From Promethearchaeota archaeon (GTDB lineage Archaea; Asgardarchaeota; Lokiarchaeia; Sigynarchaeales; SOKP01), in the NCBI GenBank assembly GCA_019058515.1, contig JAHPYY010000015.1:1-32052 (forward strand): a stretch of DNA of 32,052 nt, read 5' to 3'. The stretch's first letter is position 1, and each line of letters begins with the position of its first letter. Shown piece by piece: positions 24,836 to 32,052 of this stretch. The position numbers were made by a program, and so were the translations under genes. The notes below the pieces were generated by a model. That model ran no database searches. It was not told the origin of the DNA and worked only from the letters and a program-made list of their open reading frames with translations.

Positions 24836-26350
24836 CTATCTCAATTGATCAAGGTTTTTAATGATTTCAACAAGTACCTTATAGACCAATTTCACATCGC
24901 TGATTTTGACTCGTTCCCGAGTACTATGTACATCTTCGATAGTTGGACTGAGCGAAACGATATCTATTTCAGGAATTTTTTCGCTTATTGCTCCCGTTTC
25001 TAACCCTCCGTGTATAATTTTAGTCTCGACTTGGTTTTTAATTATCTTTTCGTAGTATTCCTTTACGAATCTTAAAAATGGGGATCCTGGTTTAGGATTC
25101 CATTCTGGGAGTATTCCTAATAGGTTTATTTCCCAGTTTCCAAGTTTACCTAGTTGTACCATTGCTCTTCTAAAATTTTTCATTTCCGAACGAATTATAC
25201 TCCTAGGGTACAACCATACATTAAATTTATTAGCTTCTCTATTAATAATCGCAAGATTATTTGAAGTTTCTACGGTGTCCTCGTAAAACGGTGAGAACCT
25301 TAATACTTCGTTAGGTATAAGACTCATGAGCGCAATAACTTTATCAGAATCGCTAACTGATAAAAATGGCTCGGGATCTACTTTGCTGAAAGCGATATCC
25401 AAATTAGGTTCTAGAGTTTTAGCCAATTGGGGATTTTTATAATAATTATAAATTTCTTGAGTTGTTTCCCTAACCAATTCACTGCACTTATCCTCTTGAG
25501 AACTACTAATACCAAATACAATCACCGATTTTTTAGGGATCACATTTGCTTTAGTCCCGCCTGCCCAGTTGCCAATAAATATGCTTAATTCTTCTCGAAC
25601 TCTTAATAAAATTCTAGTTATAAACTTATTCGCGTTTCCTCTCGTAAGATGTATGTCCCCTCCCGAATGCCCGCCTAAAAGACCACTCACTTTAAGTTCG
25701 AAGAACGATAGATCTGTGTTGTTGATATCTTTCCAAGCAAATTCTTGAGAAAAATTGACTCGACCGCCGCAGACCGAACCAATTGTTAAAATACCTAAGG
25801 GACCACTATCCAAATTAATCATTAATTTACTTTCTATACCGAGGTTCTGGGGATCGAGATAATTAGCCCCATCAAATCCGTCTTCTTCGTTTACGGTTAG
25901 CAATACCTCTATAGGACCATGTGTGGTCAATGATTCCTCGTCAATTAACATAGATAGCGCCAAAGCTACTCCTACTCCGTTGTCAGCTCCTAATGTGGTA
26001 CCGTCTGCGTCAACCCACTCTCTGTTGTCTTGAATTCTAACAGGAATGGGTTGTGTAAAAAAGTCGAATCTCTCTTTTCTATCGGTTTCGCACACCATGT
26101 CTAAGTGAGCTTGAAGCAATATTGAAGGCCAATCTTCGCAACCTTGGCTTGGTTGTTTTTTAATGAGAATGTTTCCCACCTCTTCTTCTTTTAAAAGGAT
26201 TCGCAAATCTTTGGTTTTTACCTGCTCGTTAACCCAATCCTTTATCTTTTCTCGAATTTTCTCTTCGTGCTTGGAAGGTCTCGGCGTTTTGGTGAGAATA
26301 TTTTCAAATATGTCCCAAAAAATGCTAGGTTTTAAATTTTCTAGTACCAT
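24836..26350 (-). CDS. pepD: Aminoacyl-histidine dipeptidase (PepD family, M20)
   Basis: A 504-residue cytosolic metallopeptidase of family M20 that splits dipeptides, including Xaa-His. Metal ligands are visible: His in LLQAHLDMVCE, the bridging Asp in TLGADNGVG, Glu in TVNEEDGFDGA, Asp in MINLDSGP and His in IHGGLETGAI. The dimerisation (lid) domain in the middle contains GLLGGHSGGDIHLTRGNANK. The length is normal for PepD (about 485-500). One difference is notable: after the NLDS strand most PepD proteins read EE, whereas this has GP, though the metal-binding Asp itself is kept. It should act on peptides imported or produced by other proteases. It is upstream of the permease on the same strand. 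Confidence 0.93.
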   Translation of the reverse strand: MVLENLKPSIFWDIFENILTKTPRPSKHEEKIREKIKDWVNEQVKTKDLRILLKEEEVGNILIKKQPSQGCEDWPSILLQAHLDMVCETDRKERFDFFTQPIPVRIQDNREWVDADGTTLGADNGVGVALALSMLIDEESLTTHGPIEVLLTVNEEDGFDGANYLDPQNLGIESKLMINLDSGPLGILTIGSVCGGRVNFSQEFAWKDINNTDLSFFELKVSGLLGGHSGGDIHLTRGNANKFITRILLRVREELSIFIGNWAGGTKANVIPKKSVIVFGISSSQEDKCSELVRETTQEIYNYYKNPQLAKTLEPNLDIAFSKVDPEPFLSVSDSDKVIALMSLIPNEVLRFSPFYEDTVETSNNLAIINREANKFNVWLYPRSIIRSEMKNFRRAMVQLGKLGNWEINLLGILPEWNPKPGSPFLRFVKEYYEKIIKNQVETKIIHGGLETGAISEKIPEIDIVSLSPTIEDVHSTRERVKISDVKLVYKVLVEIIKNLDQLR

Positions 26351-26479
26351 ATTTATATCCTATTCAAGTTATTACTATAATTTCAACTTCATAAACATTG
26401 CTTTAATATATTGATTTTTGTAGAGAGGAGATTTCACTTAGTGCTTTTAGATAAGGTTAAGAATTAATAAACATCGCAT

Positions 26480-27613
26480 TTAATTCTTAATGCTAGGAAT
26501 TTTATAATTCCATTTGTCAATAGCAAACTTCCAGTGCTTAGTTACCTTTTCGATGGTATTTTTTGAGAACTCGTAAATGTTTTTCTTGTAATTATCCAAA
26601 GAACTAATATAATCTTTAAGCTTAATCTTAGCCTTATCGAATCCAGTAAGCTTTAATCCCTTATACACCTTTTCGATTTCTGCAAACGGATTTAATTCAA
26701 AATCCTCAAACTTAATTTCGTATAAATTATTCTTAGGGATCAATTTCATTTCTGAAAAATACCTCGTAAGCAAGTTTTTGTAAATCGCGAGTATATTTCT
26801 TTGAATAACTCTTTCGGACACATCCTGAAACATAAATTCTTGTAACATATTTTTATAAAGGTTTCGAGTAGACTGAAAAACCACGTATGGATTCCTATAT
26901 ATGTGAATAAATTTTGCATTTGGAAACATTTTGATAAGTACCTTTATTCGTGCAGTATTGGCGGGATTTTTTAAAACCAGTTGCTTTCCTTTCATAAAAA
27001 ATGTGGTTTTTTTTATTAGATACAAGTAAGCTCTCTGCCACTTATCTAAAATCCTTCTAGAGATGGTATCAAAACACACATAACGATAGAAATTTTCCAT
27101 CATCGTTTCTGGGAAATACAATGCGTTGTAAAAAGAAAAAGGAATGAGATTGCTCAATGCCATCTCCTCTTCTTGAGGTAGATTTATCCCTAATTCCATA
27201 TTATCCATAGGTCTTTTTTTTGGAAGAAGAAGGTTCATAAATCCCTTAAAAAAGTTTGTTATGAGGAACGATTGTGGAAAAGAAGCTTCTAACATTGTAA
27301 TGTATCCGAATTGAGGATCCTGGGTCAAAATGTTATGGAGTAATGTGGTCCCTGATCTCCAATGGCCGATAATGAAAATTGGATCTTTCTTAATTTTAGT
27401 GCTATATATTTTACTATTAAATCTCCAGTGTTCAAATGTCCTAAAGGGAATACCCAAGATACTTATTAGCAAAGTCAGATAAAATCGAGGATAATACTTT
27501 AGTTTCAAGAAAACTCCATTATAAAAGATCACTTTAAACCAGTTTCTTAAAGAACTACCCACTGAAGGGCCTAATTTTGCAACCAATGGTGTTTTCTCTT
27601 CAGTTGTATTCAT
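26480..27613 (-). CDS. Sulfotransferase family protein
   Basis: A 377-residue protein with PAPS-type sulfotransferase motifs: the 5'-phosphosulfate-binding loop FIIGHWRSGTTLLHN (near residue 77-91) and the 3'-phosphate-binding region IHIYRNPYVVFQSTR (near 235-249). The N-terminal 60 residues include a hydrophobic, aromatic stretch (FYLTLLISILGIPF) that may be a membrane association segment. In this family the enzyme moves sulfate from PAPS to a hydroxyl on a carbohydrate, lipid or protein. Such genes are not frequent in archaea. With the neighbouring exostosin-like glycosyltransferase and the sugar aminotransferase, sulfation of a surface glycan or glycolipid is the best guess. It is divergent from the QueG-like gene. 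Confidence 0.85.
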   Translation of the reverse strand: MNTTEEKTPLVAKLGPSVGSSLRNWFKVIFYNGVFLKLKYYPRFYLTLLISILGIPFRTFEHWRFNSKIYSTKIKKDPIFIIGHWRSGTTLLHNILTQDPQFGYITMLEASFPQSFLITNFFKGFMNLLLPKKRPMDNMELGINLPQEEEMALSNLIPFSFYNALYFPETMMENFYRYVCFDTISRRILDKWQRAYLYLIKKTTFFMKGKQLVLKNPANTARIKVLIKMFPNAKFIHIYRNPYVVFQSTRNLYKNMLQEFMFQDVSERVIQRNILAIYKNLLTRYFSEMKLIPKNNLYEIKFEDFELNPFAEIEKVYKGLKLTGFDKAKIKLKDYISSLDNYKKNIYEFSKNTIEKVTKHWKFAIDKWNYKIPSIKN

Positions 27614-27775
27614 CTCTTCTTCCTAATGAATATCCCTTTGTACTTATTAATCCATTTTTAGATAGAACCTCACTCTATCATTTTAATACAAATCATCTCT
27701 AGTTTTAGAACTTATTTGTTTTAAAATACATTCACAATGATATAATAGAATTAATTGATTTACTATAATTGTATT

Positions 27776-28546
27776 ATGAAAAACGAGGTCGTAATTAAAT
27801 TAATCAGGGACTTTGTAGTACAATATACTAGAAAGCAAAAGACTCATACTACATGGGAGGAACCTTTAATGGGATTCGCTAACGCTAACGATCCACTATT
27901 TTTAGAACTTAAAAAAGTAGTTGATGCTTCCCACCGTCTACCTCAAGACATTTTGAAAAAAGCAAATTCCGTAATATCTTACTTTATTCCATTTAAGAAA
28001 GAAACAATTCAAAGCAATGTTTTAGGAAAATTCAGTTCCAGAGATTGGGCGTTAGCCTACATCGAAACGAATAAGCTAATAAAAACCATTAACCAATATT
28101 TACATCTAAAATTAGAAGATTCCATGTCCGAGAAGGCTCTTATTCCCGCTACTCACAATTTTGACGAAATATTGCTCATAAGCGATTGGTCTCATAAACA
28201 TGTGGCGTTCATTGCGGGATTAGGGAATTTTGGACTTCACAAAATGCTAATTACGGATAAAGGTTGTTGTGGAAGGTTTGGCTCGTTAGTGACTAGTATA
28301 AAATTCAAGCCTACCCAACGGAAAGATACACCCTACTGTCTTTATTTCTATGATAAAACCTGTACTAAGTGTATTCAAAATTGCATGTTTGACGTTTTGA
28401 AAATGGATTCGTTCGATAGAAAAGCCTATTACGATATATGTTTGAAAAATAAAGATAAATACAAAGAATTGGGTGTTGCAGATGTATGTGGTAAATGTGT
28501 ATCGCTAGTTCCATGTTCCATACAAAATCCTGTGAAGAATAAATAA
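27776..28546 (+). CDS. QueG-like (epoxyqueuosine reductase-related) iron-sulfur protein
   Basis: A 256-residue protein; I start at ATG 27776 rather than at the TTG 21 bases earlier. The C-terminal half has HVAFIAGLGNFGLHKMLITD, then CGRFGSLVTS, and cysteines in CTKCIQNCMFDVL and CGKCVSLVPCS, enough for two [4Fe-4S] clusters. This arrangement is shared with epoxyqueuosine reductase QueG and the reductive dehalogenase-like superfamily. True QueG is longer, and the last motif here has C-x2-C-x5-C rather than C-x2-C-x2-CP, so queuosine synthesis is doubtful. Archaea make archaeosine rather than queuosine. It is probably a corrinoid- or Fe-S-dependent reductase or electron carrier of unknown substrate. 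Confidence 0.72.
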   Translation: MKNEVVIKLIRDFVVQYTRKQKTHTTWEEPLMGFANANDPLFLELKKVVDASHRLPQDILKKANSVISYFIPFKKETIQSNVLGKFSSRDWALAYIETNKLIKTINQYLHLKLEDSMSEKALIPATHNFDEILLISDWSHKHVAFIAGLGNFGLHKMLITDKGCCGRFGSLVTSIKFKPTQRKDTPYCLYFYDKTCTKCIQNCMFDVLKMDSFDRKAYYDICLKNKDKYKELGVADVCGKCVSLVPCSIQNPVKNK

Positions 28547-28666
28547 TTTAAGTAATTTCTCCATCAAAAAATCATCTAATTTGATAATTCTTGATCCAAA
28601 TAAAATAAAATTAATAATTATTTGTTCAATTAATAGGAAGAAATGATATTTTAGAGTAAAGAAAAA

Positions 28667-29842
28667 ATGCATGAGATCGACTTAATTATACCAATATATC
28701 TCAAATCTCCAATACACGAGTATTTTCCAACAAAACTTTATAAATACAATCCCGATTGGTATCCTGTTTATTATAATTTAAATTTGTTAAAAAAACAAGG
28801 AGTAAAAATTCGCTTCCTTAACTGCTTAAATTTAAACCTAGAGCGTTTATCGAAGATGGTTGGAGTAGATTACAAAATAATTCGTAATTTACGCTATATT
28901 TACGATAAAAATAATTATTCAGGTCACGATTTATTAATTAAATTCCTAGAGAGAATAAAAAAACATTCTAATTATTTAGTGCTTTTCGATAATAAAGATG
29001 ACACACACATTAGATTTGAATTCATGCCTTATGTAGAAAAGTACCTTAAAAAGCAGTTATTAAAAGAGCGTGAGCTATATGCCAAAAAGTTGGCGCATAA
29101 TAGAATTTATGTCGACTATTACCAAAATAGGTATCAAAAAAAAAAGACAACCTCAAACGATCCTGCGTTAAACAATCTTTTTGAGAAATATAAGAATAAA
29201 ATAGACTTATCTTGGAACATCGCATATACGGATTATAGACTATTTAACACTTTGCTCAACCTTCTGTATATTTTCTCTAAAAGACTTAATTCAATTCTTT
29301 TTTCCAGGAAATTAAAATTGTGGATGAACTCAAATCTCTCTTTTAGTGACAGGAAAAAGATTTTCTCCGCCAATTTTCGATTAACAGAGTCAAAAACCGT
29401 TTCTTATCAAAGGATAGAAATGTATAATTTTCTCGAAAAAACTTATGGTCCCAATCCAAATGCGGTTATTGGTCTTCTTCCTAAAAAGAGGTATCTAAAA
29501 ACACTTCAATCAACAAAGGCAGTTTTTAGTCCATTTGGAATGGGAGAAATATGTCATCGTGATTTTGAGGCATTTTTATTCAGGGCAGCTTTAATAAAAC
29601 CTAATATGGATCCAATCGAAACATGGCCAGATTTATACGCCAAGTATAAAACTTATTTTCCATTATCTTGGGAACAAGAAAAATGGGAAAAAGAAATCTC
29701 CAACATTTTGAACGATAAATCCCTACTTAAATCAATTGCGGCTAATGGACAAAAAGCTTACTACGAGTTATGGTCAAAAGAAGGGTGTAAAATATTTTGT
29801 AAGCATTTTATTAATATTGTGATTCCTAACGTAGATAATTGA
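28667..29842 (+). CDS. Exostosin-like glycosyltransferase
   Basis: A 391-residue protein with no signal peptide. The N-terminus (IDLIIPIYLKSPIHEYFP) is weakly similar to glycosyltransferase starts. The C-terminal domain is clearer: LPKKRYLKTLQSTKAVFSPF, then GMGEICHRDFEAFLFRAALI and KPNMDPIETWPDLY, with the conserved Glu of GEICHRDFEA and a Pro in KPNM. This is the nucleotide-sugar binding region of GT-B, exostosin-type enzymes. The middle is Lys- and Tyr-rich and looks helical. It should add a sugar to a glycan, lipid or protein on the cytoplasmic side. The donor and acceptor cannot be told. Sulfotransferase and aminotransferase genes nearby fit a glycan-modification theme, but it is not in an operon with them. 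Confidence 0.78.
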   Translation: MHEIDLIIPIYLKSPIHEYFPTKLYKYNPDWYPVYYNLNLLKKQGVKIRFLNCLNLNLERLSKMVGVDYKIIRNLRYIYDKNNYSGHDLLIKFLERIKKHSNYLVLFDNKDDTHIRFEFMPYVEKYLKKQLLKERELYAKKLAHNRIYVDYYQNRYQKKKTTSNDPALNNLFEKYKNKIDLSWNIAYTDYRLFNTLLNLLYIFSKRLNSILFSRKLKLWMNSNLSFSDRKKIFSANFRLTESKTVSYQRIEMYNFLEKTYGPNPNAVIGLLPKKRYLKTLQSTKAVFSPFGMGEICHRDFEAFLFRAALIKPNMDPIETWPDLYAKYKTYFPLSWEQEKWEKEISNILNDKSLLKSIAANGQKAYYELWSKEGCKIFCKHFINIVIPNVDN

Positions 29843-29902
29843 ATTATTTAAAGGCAATATATTACAAGTTAAAATGCTGCGTGGATGAATTATTAAAGTG
29901 AA

Positions 29903-32052
29903 TTAAAAATTACAATGTTCAGTGCGTTTGATTATCTCTTCTTGGAGATCCTTTCCTAAATTAATAAAATAATCACTATATCCTGCAACTCTTACGATAA
30001 GGTCACGATAAAGCTCGGGATTGATTTGAGCTGCATGTAATGTTTCAACAGAAACTACATTAAATTGTATGTGATGACCATCCAGTCTAAAATATGTCCT
30101 TATTAGATGGGCAAGTTTAGATATTCCCACATCGTCTGAAAGTATTTGAGGCGAAAATTTTTGATTGAGTAGGGTTCCCCCAGTGATTAAGTGGTCTATT
30201 TTTGCTGCTGAATTGATTACAGCAGTGGGGCCATTCACATCCATCCCTTGAACGGGAGATATCCCTTCAGATAAAGGTGTAAACGCCTTTCTACCGTCGG
30301 GAGTCGCTCCAACCATGCTTCCAAAATAAACATGTACAGTCGTTGGAAGCAAGTTAATATGATGAACGCCACCCCGAGTATTTGGACGGCCATTTATATA
30401 TCGATAAACCGTCACTACTACTTCTTTTGTTAATTCATCGGCATAATAGTCGTCGTTTCCATATTTTGGAGTTTCGTATACTAACCACCTGCGGATCTCG
30501 TCATAAGATTCAAAATTATTAGACAAAGCATTCAATAAAGTATTCAATTTAATGCGTTTTTTGTCGAACACATTGTACTTTAGTGAAGCTAAACAATCTG
30601 TTATACTACCAATTCCAACTATTTGAATATAGGATGTATTATACCTTGGTCCTCCATTATTGTAATCCTTACCATTGATAATGCAATCTTCAATGATTAT
30701 TGATAAAAAAGGCGCAGGGTTTTCTGCCCATATCCTTTCAATAATAAGGTTACCCTTGATTTTAACATCAATAAAATAACGAAGTTGGGCGTTGAAGGCA
30801 TTCAATAGATCCGTAAACGAGGCAAACTTTGGATAATTTCCTGTAAGCAATCCAATTCGCTTTCCAGTCATGGGATCAACGCCATTGTTAAGTGTTATTT
30901 CTAATATTTTAACTAAATTAAAATAACCAGTAAGAATGTAAGCTTCCGCTCCAAACGCTCCTGATTCCACGCAACCACTTGCTCCTCCATTTCTTGCGTC
31001 AATAATATCTTTTCCCTGTCTCGTCAGCTCTTGTATGATAGCATCGGTGTTAAAAACCGAAGGTTGACCAAATCCTGTCCTTACAATTTCCAACGCTCGT
31101 TTTAAGAACTTATCTGGACTCTTCTTACTAATTTGAATGTTGCTACTTGGCTGCAGTATTCTCATTTCCTCAATAACTTCTAAGAGCAAAAAGGAAAGCT
31201 CATTGATGCCATCTGAACCATCCTCTTTAAGACCACCTATATTTATGTTGCAAAAATCTGTGTAAGTGTTACTCTCCTCTGCGGTCACTCCGACCTTAGG
31301 TGGAGCGAGTTGGTTATTAAACTTAATCCAAAATGCTTGGAGGAGCTCTTTAGCTTTTTCGCGGGTTAGAGTTCCGTTTTGAATTCCTCGAATATAATAA
31401 GGATATAGGTGCTGATCTAATCTTCCTGGATTAAATGAATCCCAAGTGTTATATTCAATAATGACTCCTAAATGGATAAACCAATAATGTTGTAAAGCTT
31501 CGTGAAATGTGCGAGGAGGATGTGCAGGTACCCGGGAACAAATATCTCCAATGGTCAATAATTCACCTTTTCTTTCGGGATTACTTTCAGACTCTGCTAA
31601 CTTTGAAACCTCTTTAGCGTGTCGATTTGCATACATAATAATTGCGTCTGCGGCAATATCCATAGCTTTTAATTGTTCTCGCTTGTTATATGCCTCTGGA
31701 TCGCTGTAAAAATCTAGTTTCGATATTGCTTCTGCGATTTCTTCTTTAAATTGTAAAAAACCTTTAGACCAAATATTTTTTCCACCAGCGGTATGACCTG
31801 GTGCTCTCTGTTCCATGAATTCAGTAAAAATTCCCGCTTCATAAGAATCAATCCACTCCGGATCTACTTGGTCAAAGATCTTCTCTCGAATAGTTTTCCC
31901 TTTCCAAAATGGAATTATGACTTCTTCTGAATATTTTCTAACTTCTTTAGAGACTTTAAACGAAATTTTTTTTCTCGAATCTAAAATATCGAGATCTTTT
32001 AGGCTATGACAGCAAACTTCGGGGTAAGTTGGCGTAGCTTTCGGTTTAGGAC
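29903..32052 (-). CDS. Glycyl radical enzyme, probably trans-4-hydroxyproline dehydratase (HypD)-like (partial)
   Basis: The frame is open from the stop at 29903 to the window edge, giving 715 residues; the first 75 or so are missing. The first ATG visible (31816) is internal, since typical GRE sequence lies above it (PKATPTYPEVCCHSL, PFWKGKTIREKIF, YEAGIFTEFMEQRAPGH). The active-site Cys is in GASGCVESGAFG (codon 30971-30973) with the general-base Glu two residues later. The glycyl radical site is RVAGYSDYF (Gly codon 29981-29983). Cys-Val-Glu rather than Cys-Cys excludes pyruvate formate-lyase. GCVES/TGAFG and the following EAYILTGYFN resemble HypD, but glycerol or choline lyase relatives remain possible. 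The radical SAM activase is not in this window. Confidence 0.85.
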   Translation of the reverse strand, partial: PKPKATPTYPEVCCHSLKDLDILDSRKKISFKVSKEVRKYSEEVIIPFWKGKTIREKIFDQVDPEWIDSYEAGIFTEFMEQRAPGHTAGGKNIWSKGFLQFKEEIAEAISKLDFYSDPEAYNKREQLKAMDIAADAIIMYANRHAKEVSKLAESESNPERKGELLTIGDICSRVPAHPPRTFHEALQHYWFIHLGVIIEYNTWDSFNPGRLDQHLYPYYIRGIQNGTLTREKAKELLQAFWIKFNNQLAPPKVGVTAEESNTYTDFCNINIGGLKEDGSDGINELSFLLLEVIEEMRILQPSSNIQISKKSPDKFLKRALEIVRTGFGQPSVFNTDAIIQELTRQGKDIIDARNGGASGCVESGAFGAEAYILTGYFNLVKILEITLNNGVDPMTGKRIGLLTGNYPKFASFTDLLNAFNAQLRYFIDVKIKGNLIIERIWAENPAPFLSIIIEDCIINGKDYNNGGPRYNTSYIQIVGIGSITDCLASLKYNVFDKKRIKLNTLLNALSNNFESYDEIRRWLVYETPKYGNDDYYADELTKEVVVTVYRYINGRPNTRGGVHHINLLPTTVHVYFGSMVGATPDGRKAFTPLSEGISPVQGMDVNGPTAVINSAAKIDHLITGGTLLNQKFSPQILSDDVGISKLAHLIRTYFRLDGHHIQFNVVSVETLHAAQINPELYRDLIVRVAGYSDYFINLGKDLQEEIIKRTEHCNF

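Noticed and set aside
31509..31709. Plus-strand frame of 66 codons within the glycyl radical enzyme.
   Set aside because: It lies opposite highly conserved enzyme sequence and has no signal of its own.
1..32052. tRNA, rRNA, CRISPR arrays, transposases and inverted-repeat-bounded insertion sequences.
   Set aside because: Reading the intergenic regions by eye found no T-arm or anticodon-like pattern, no regularly spaced repeats and no transposase motif; a covariance-model search would be needed to exclude small RNAs.

Overview
This window most likely comes from an Asgard (Promethearchaeota) archaeon, probably of the Lokiarchaeia type. It is AT-rich and gene-dense. It encodes a TFB transcription factor, an archaeal/eukaryotic-type prolyl-tRNA synthetase, a tungsten-type aldehyde:ferredoxin oxidoreductase, a glycyl radical enzyme and a longin-like protein of the sort found in Asgard genomes. 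Several genes have TATA-like boxes placed as expected for leaderless or short-leader transcripts, and GGTGA-type ribosome binding sites appear inside operons. No marker gene fixes the lineage, so the placement is an inference.

Layout. The window opens with the end of a zinc-ribbon gene (1-150, +). Facing it is a two-gene unit on the minus strand: a dual-specificity phosphatase and a 765-residue translation-factor-type GTPase fused to a YqgF/RuvX-like RNase H fold domain. Next, also on the minus strand, is a three-gene unit (6238-3055) of a GlpA-like FAD dehydrogenase, an NAD/FAD oxidoreductase that appears to start at CTG, and a DUF1667 Fe-S protein. It resembles the bacterial anaerobic glycerol-3-phosphate oxidation cassette. 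A small possible tail-anchored protein and a longin-like protein follow. On the plus strand lie a nitronate monooxygenase-like flavoprotein and an overlapping pair: a GlcD-like 2-hydroxyacid dehydrogenase with Fe-S clusters, and a LarA-type lactate racemase. A TFB gene with a cluster of palindromic TTGCAA sites upstream comes next.

At 12.9-14.8 kb a TPR-TIR gene is bracketed by a 27-bp imperfect direct repeat and followed by a gene of unknown function. Then come an alpha/beta hydrolase, proS, a GNAT acetyltransferase interrupted by an in-frame TGA, and the aldehyde:ferredoxin oxidoreductase. Two very small genes (a zinc-ribbon protein and a winged-helix protein) are arranged divergently, followed by an MBL-fold hydrolase. 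The remainder holds a DegT-type sugar aminotransferase, an APC amino-acid permease, a PepD dipeptidase, a sulfotransferase, a QueG-like Fe-S protein, an exostosin-like glycosyltransferase and a glycyl radical enzyme cut by the window edge.

Taken together, the metabolic genes suggest an anaerobe that oxidises small organic acids, aldehydes, peptides and possibly hydroxyproline. The aminotransferase, sulfotransferase and glycosyltransferase hint at modified, possibly sulfated, surface glycans. The most unusual items are the GTPase-YqgF fusion and the repeat-flanked TPR-TIR gene. I saw no tRNA, rRNA, CRISPR array or transposase.
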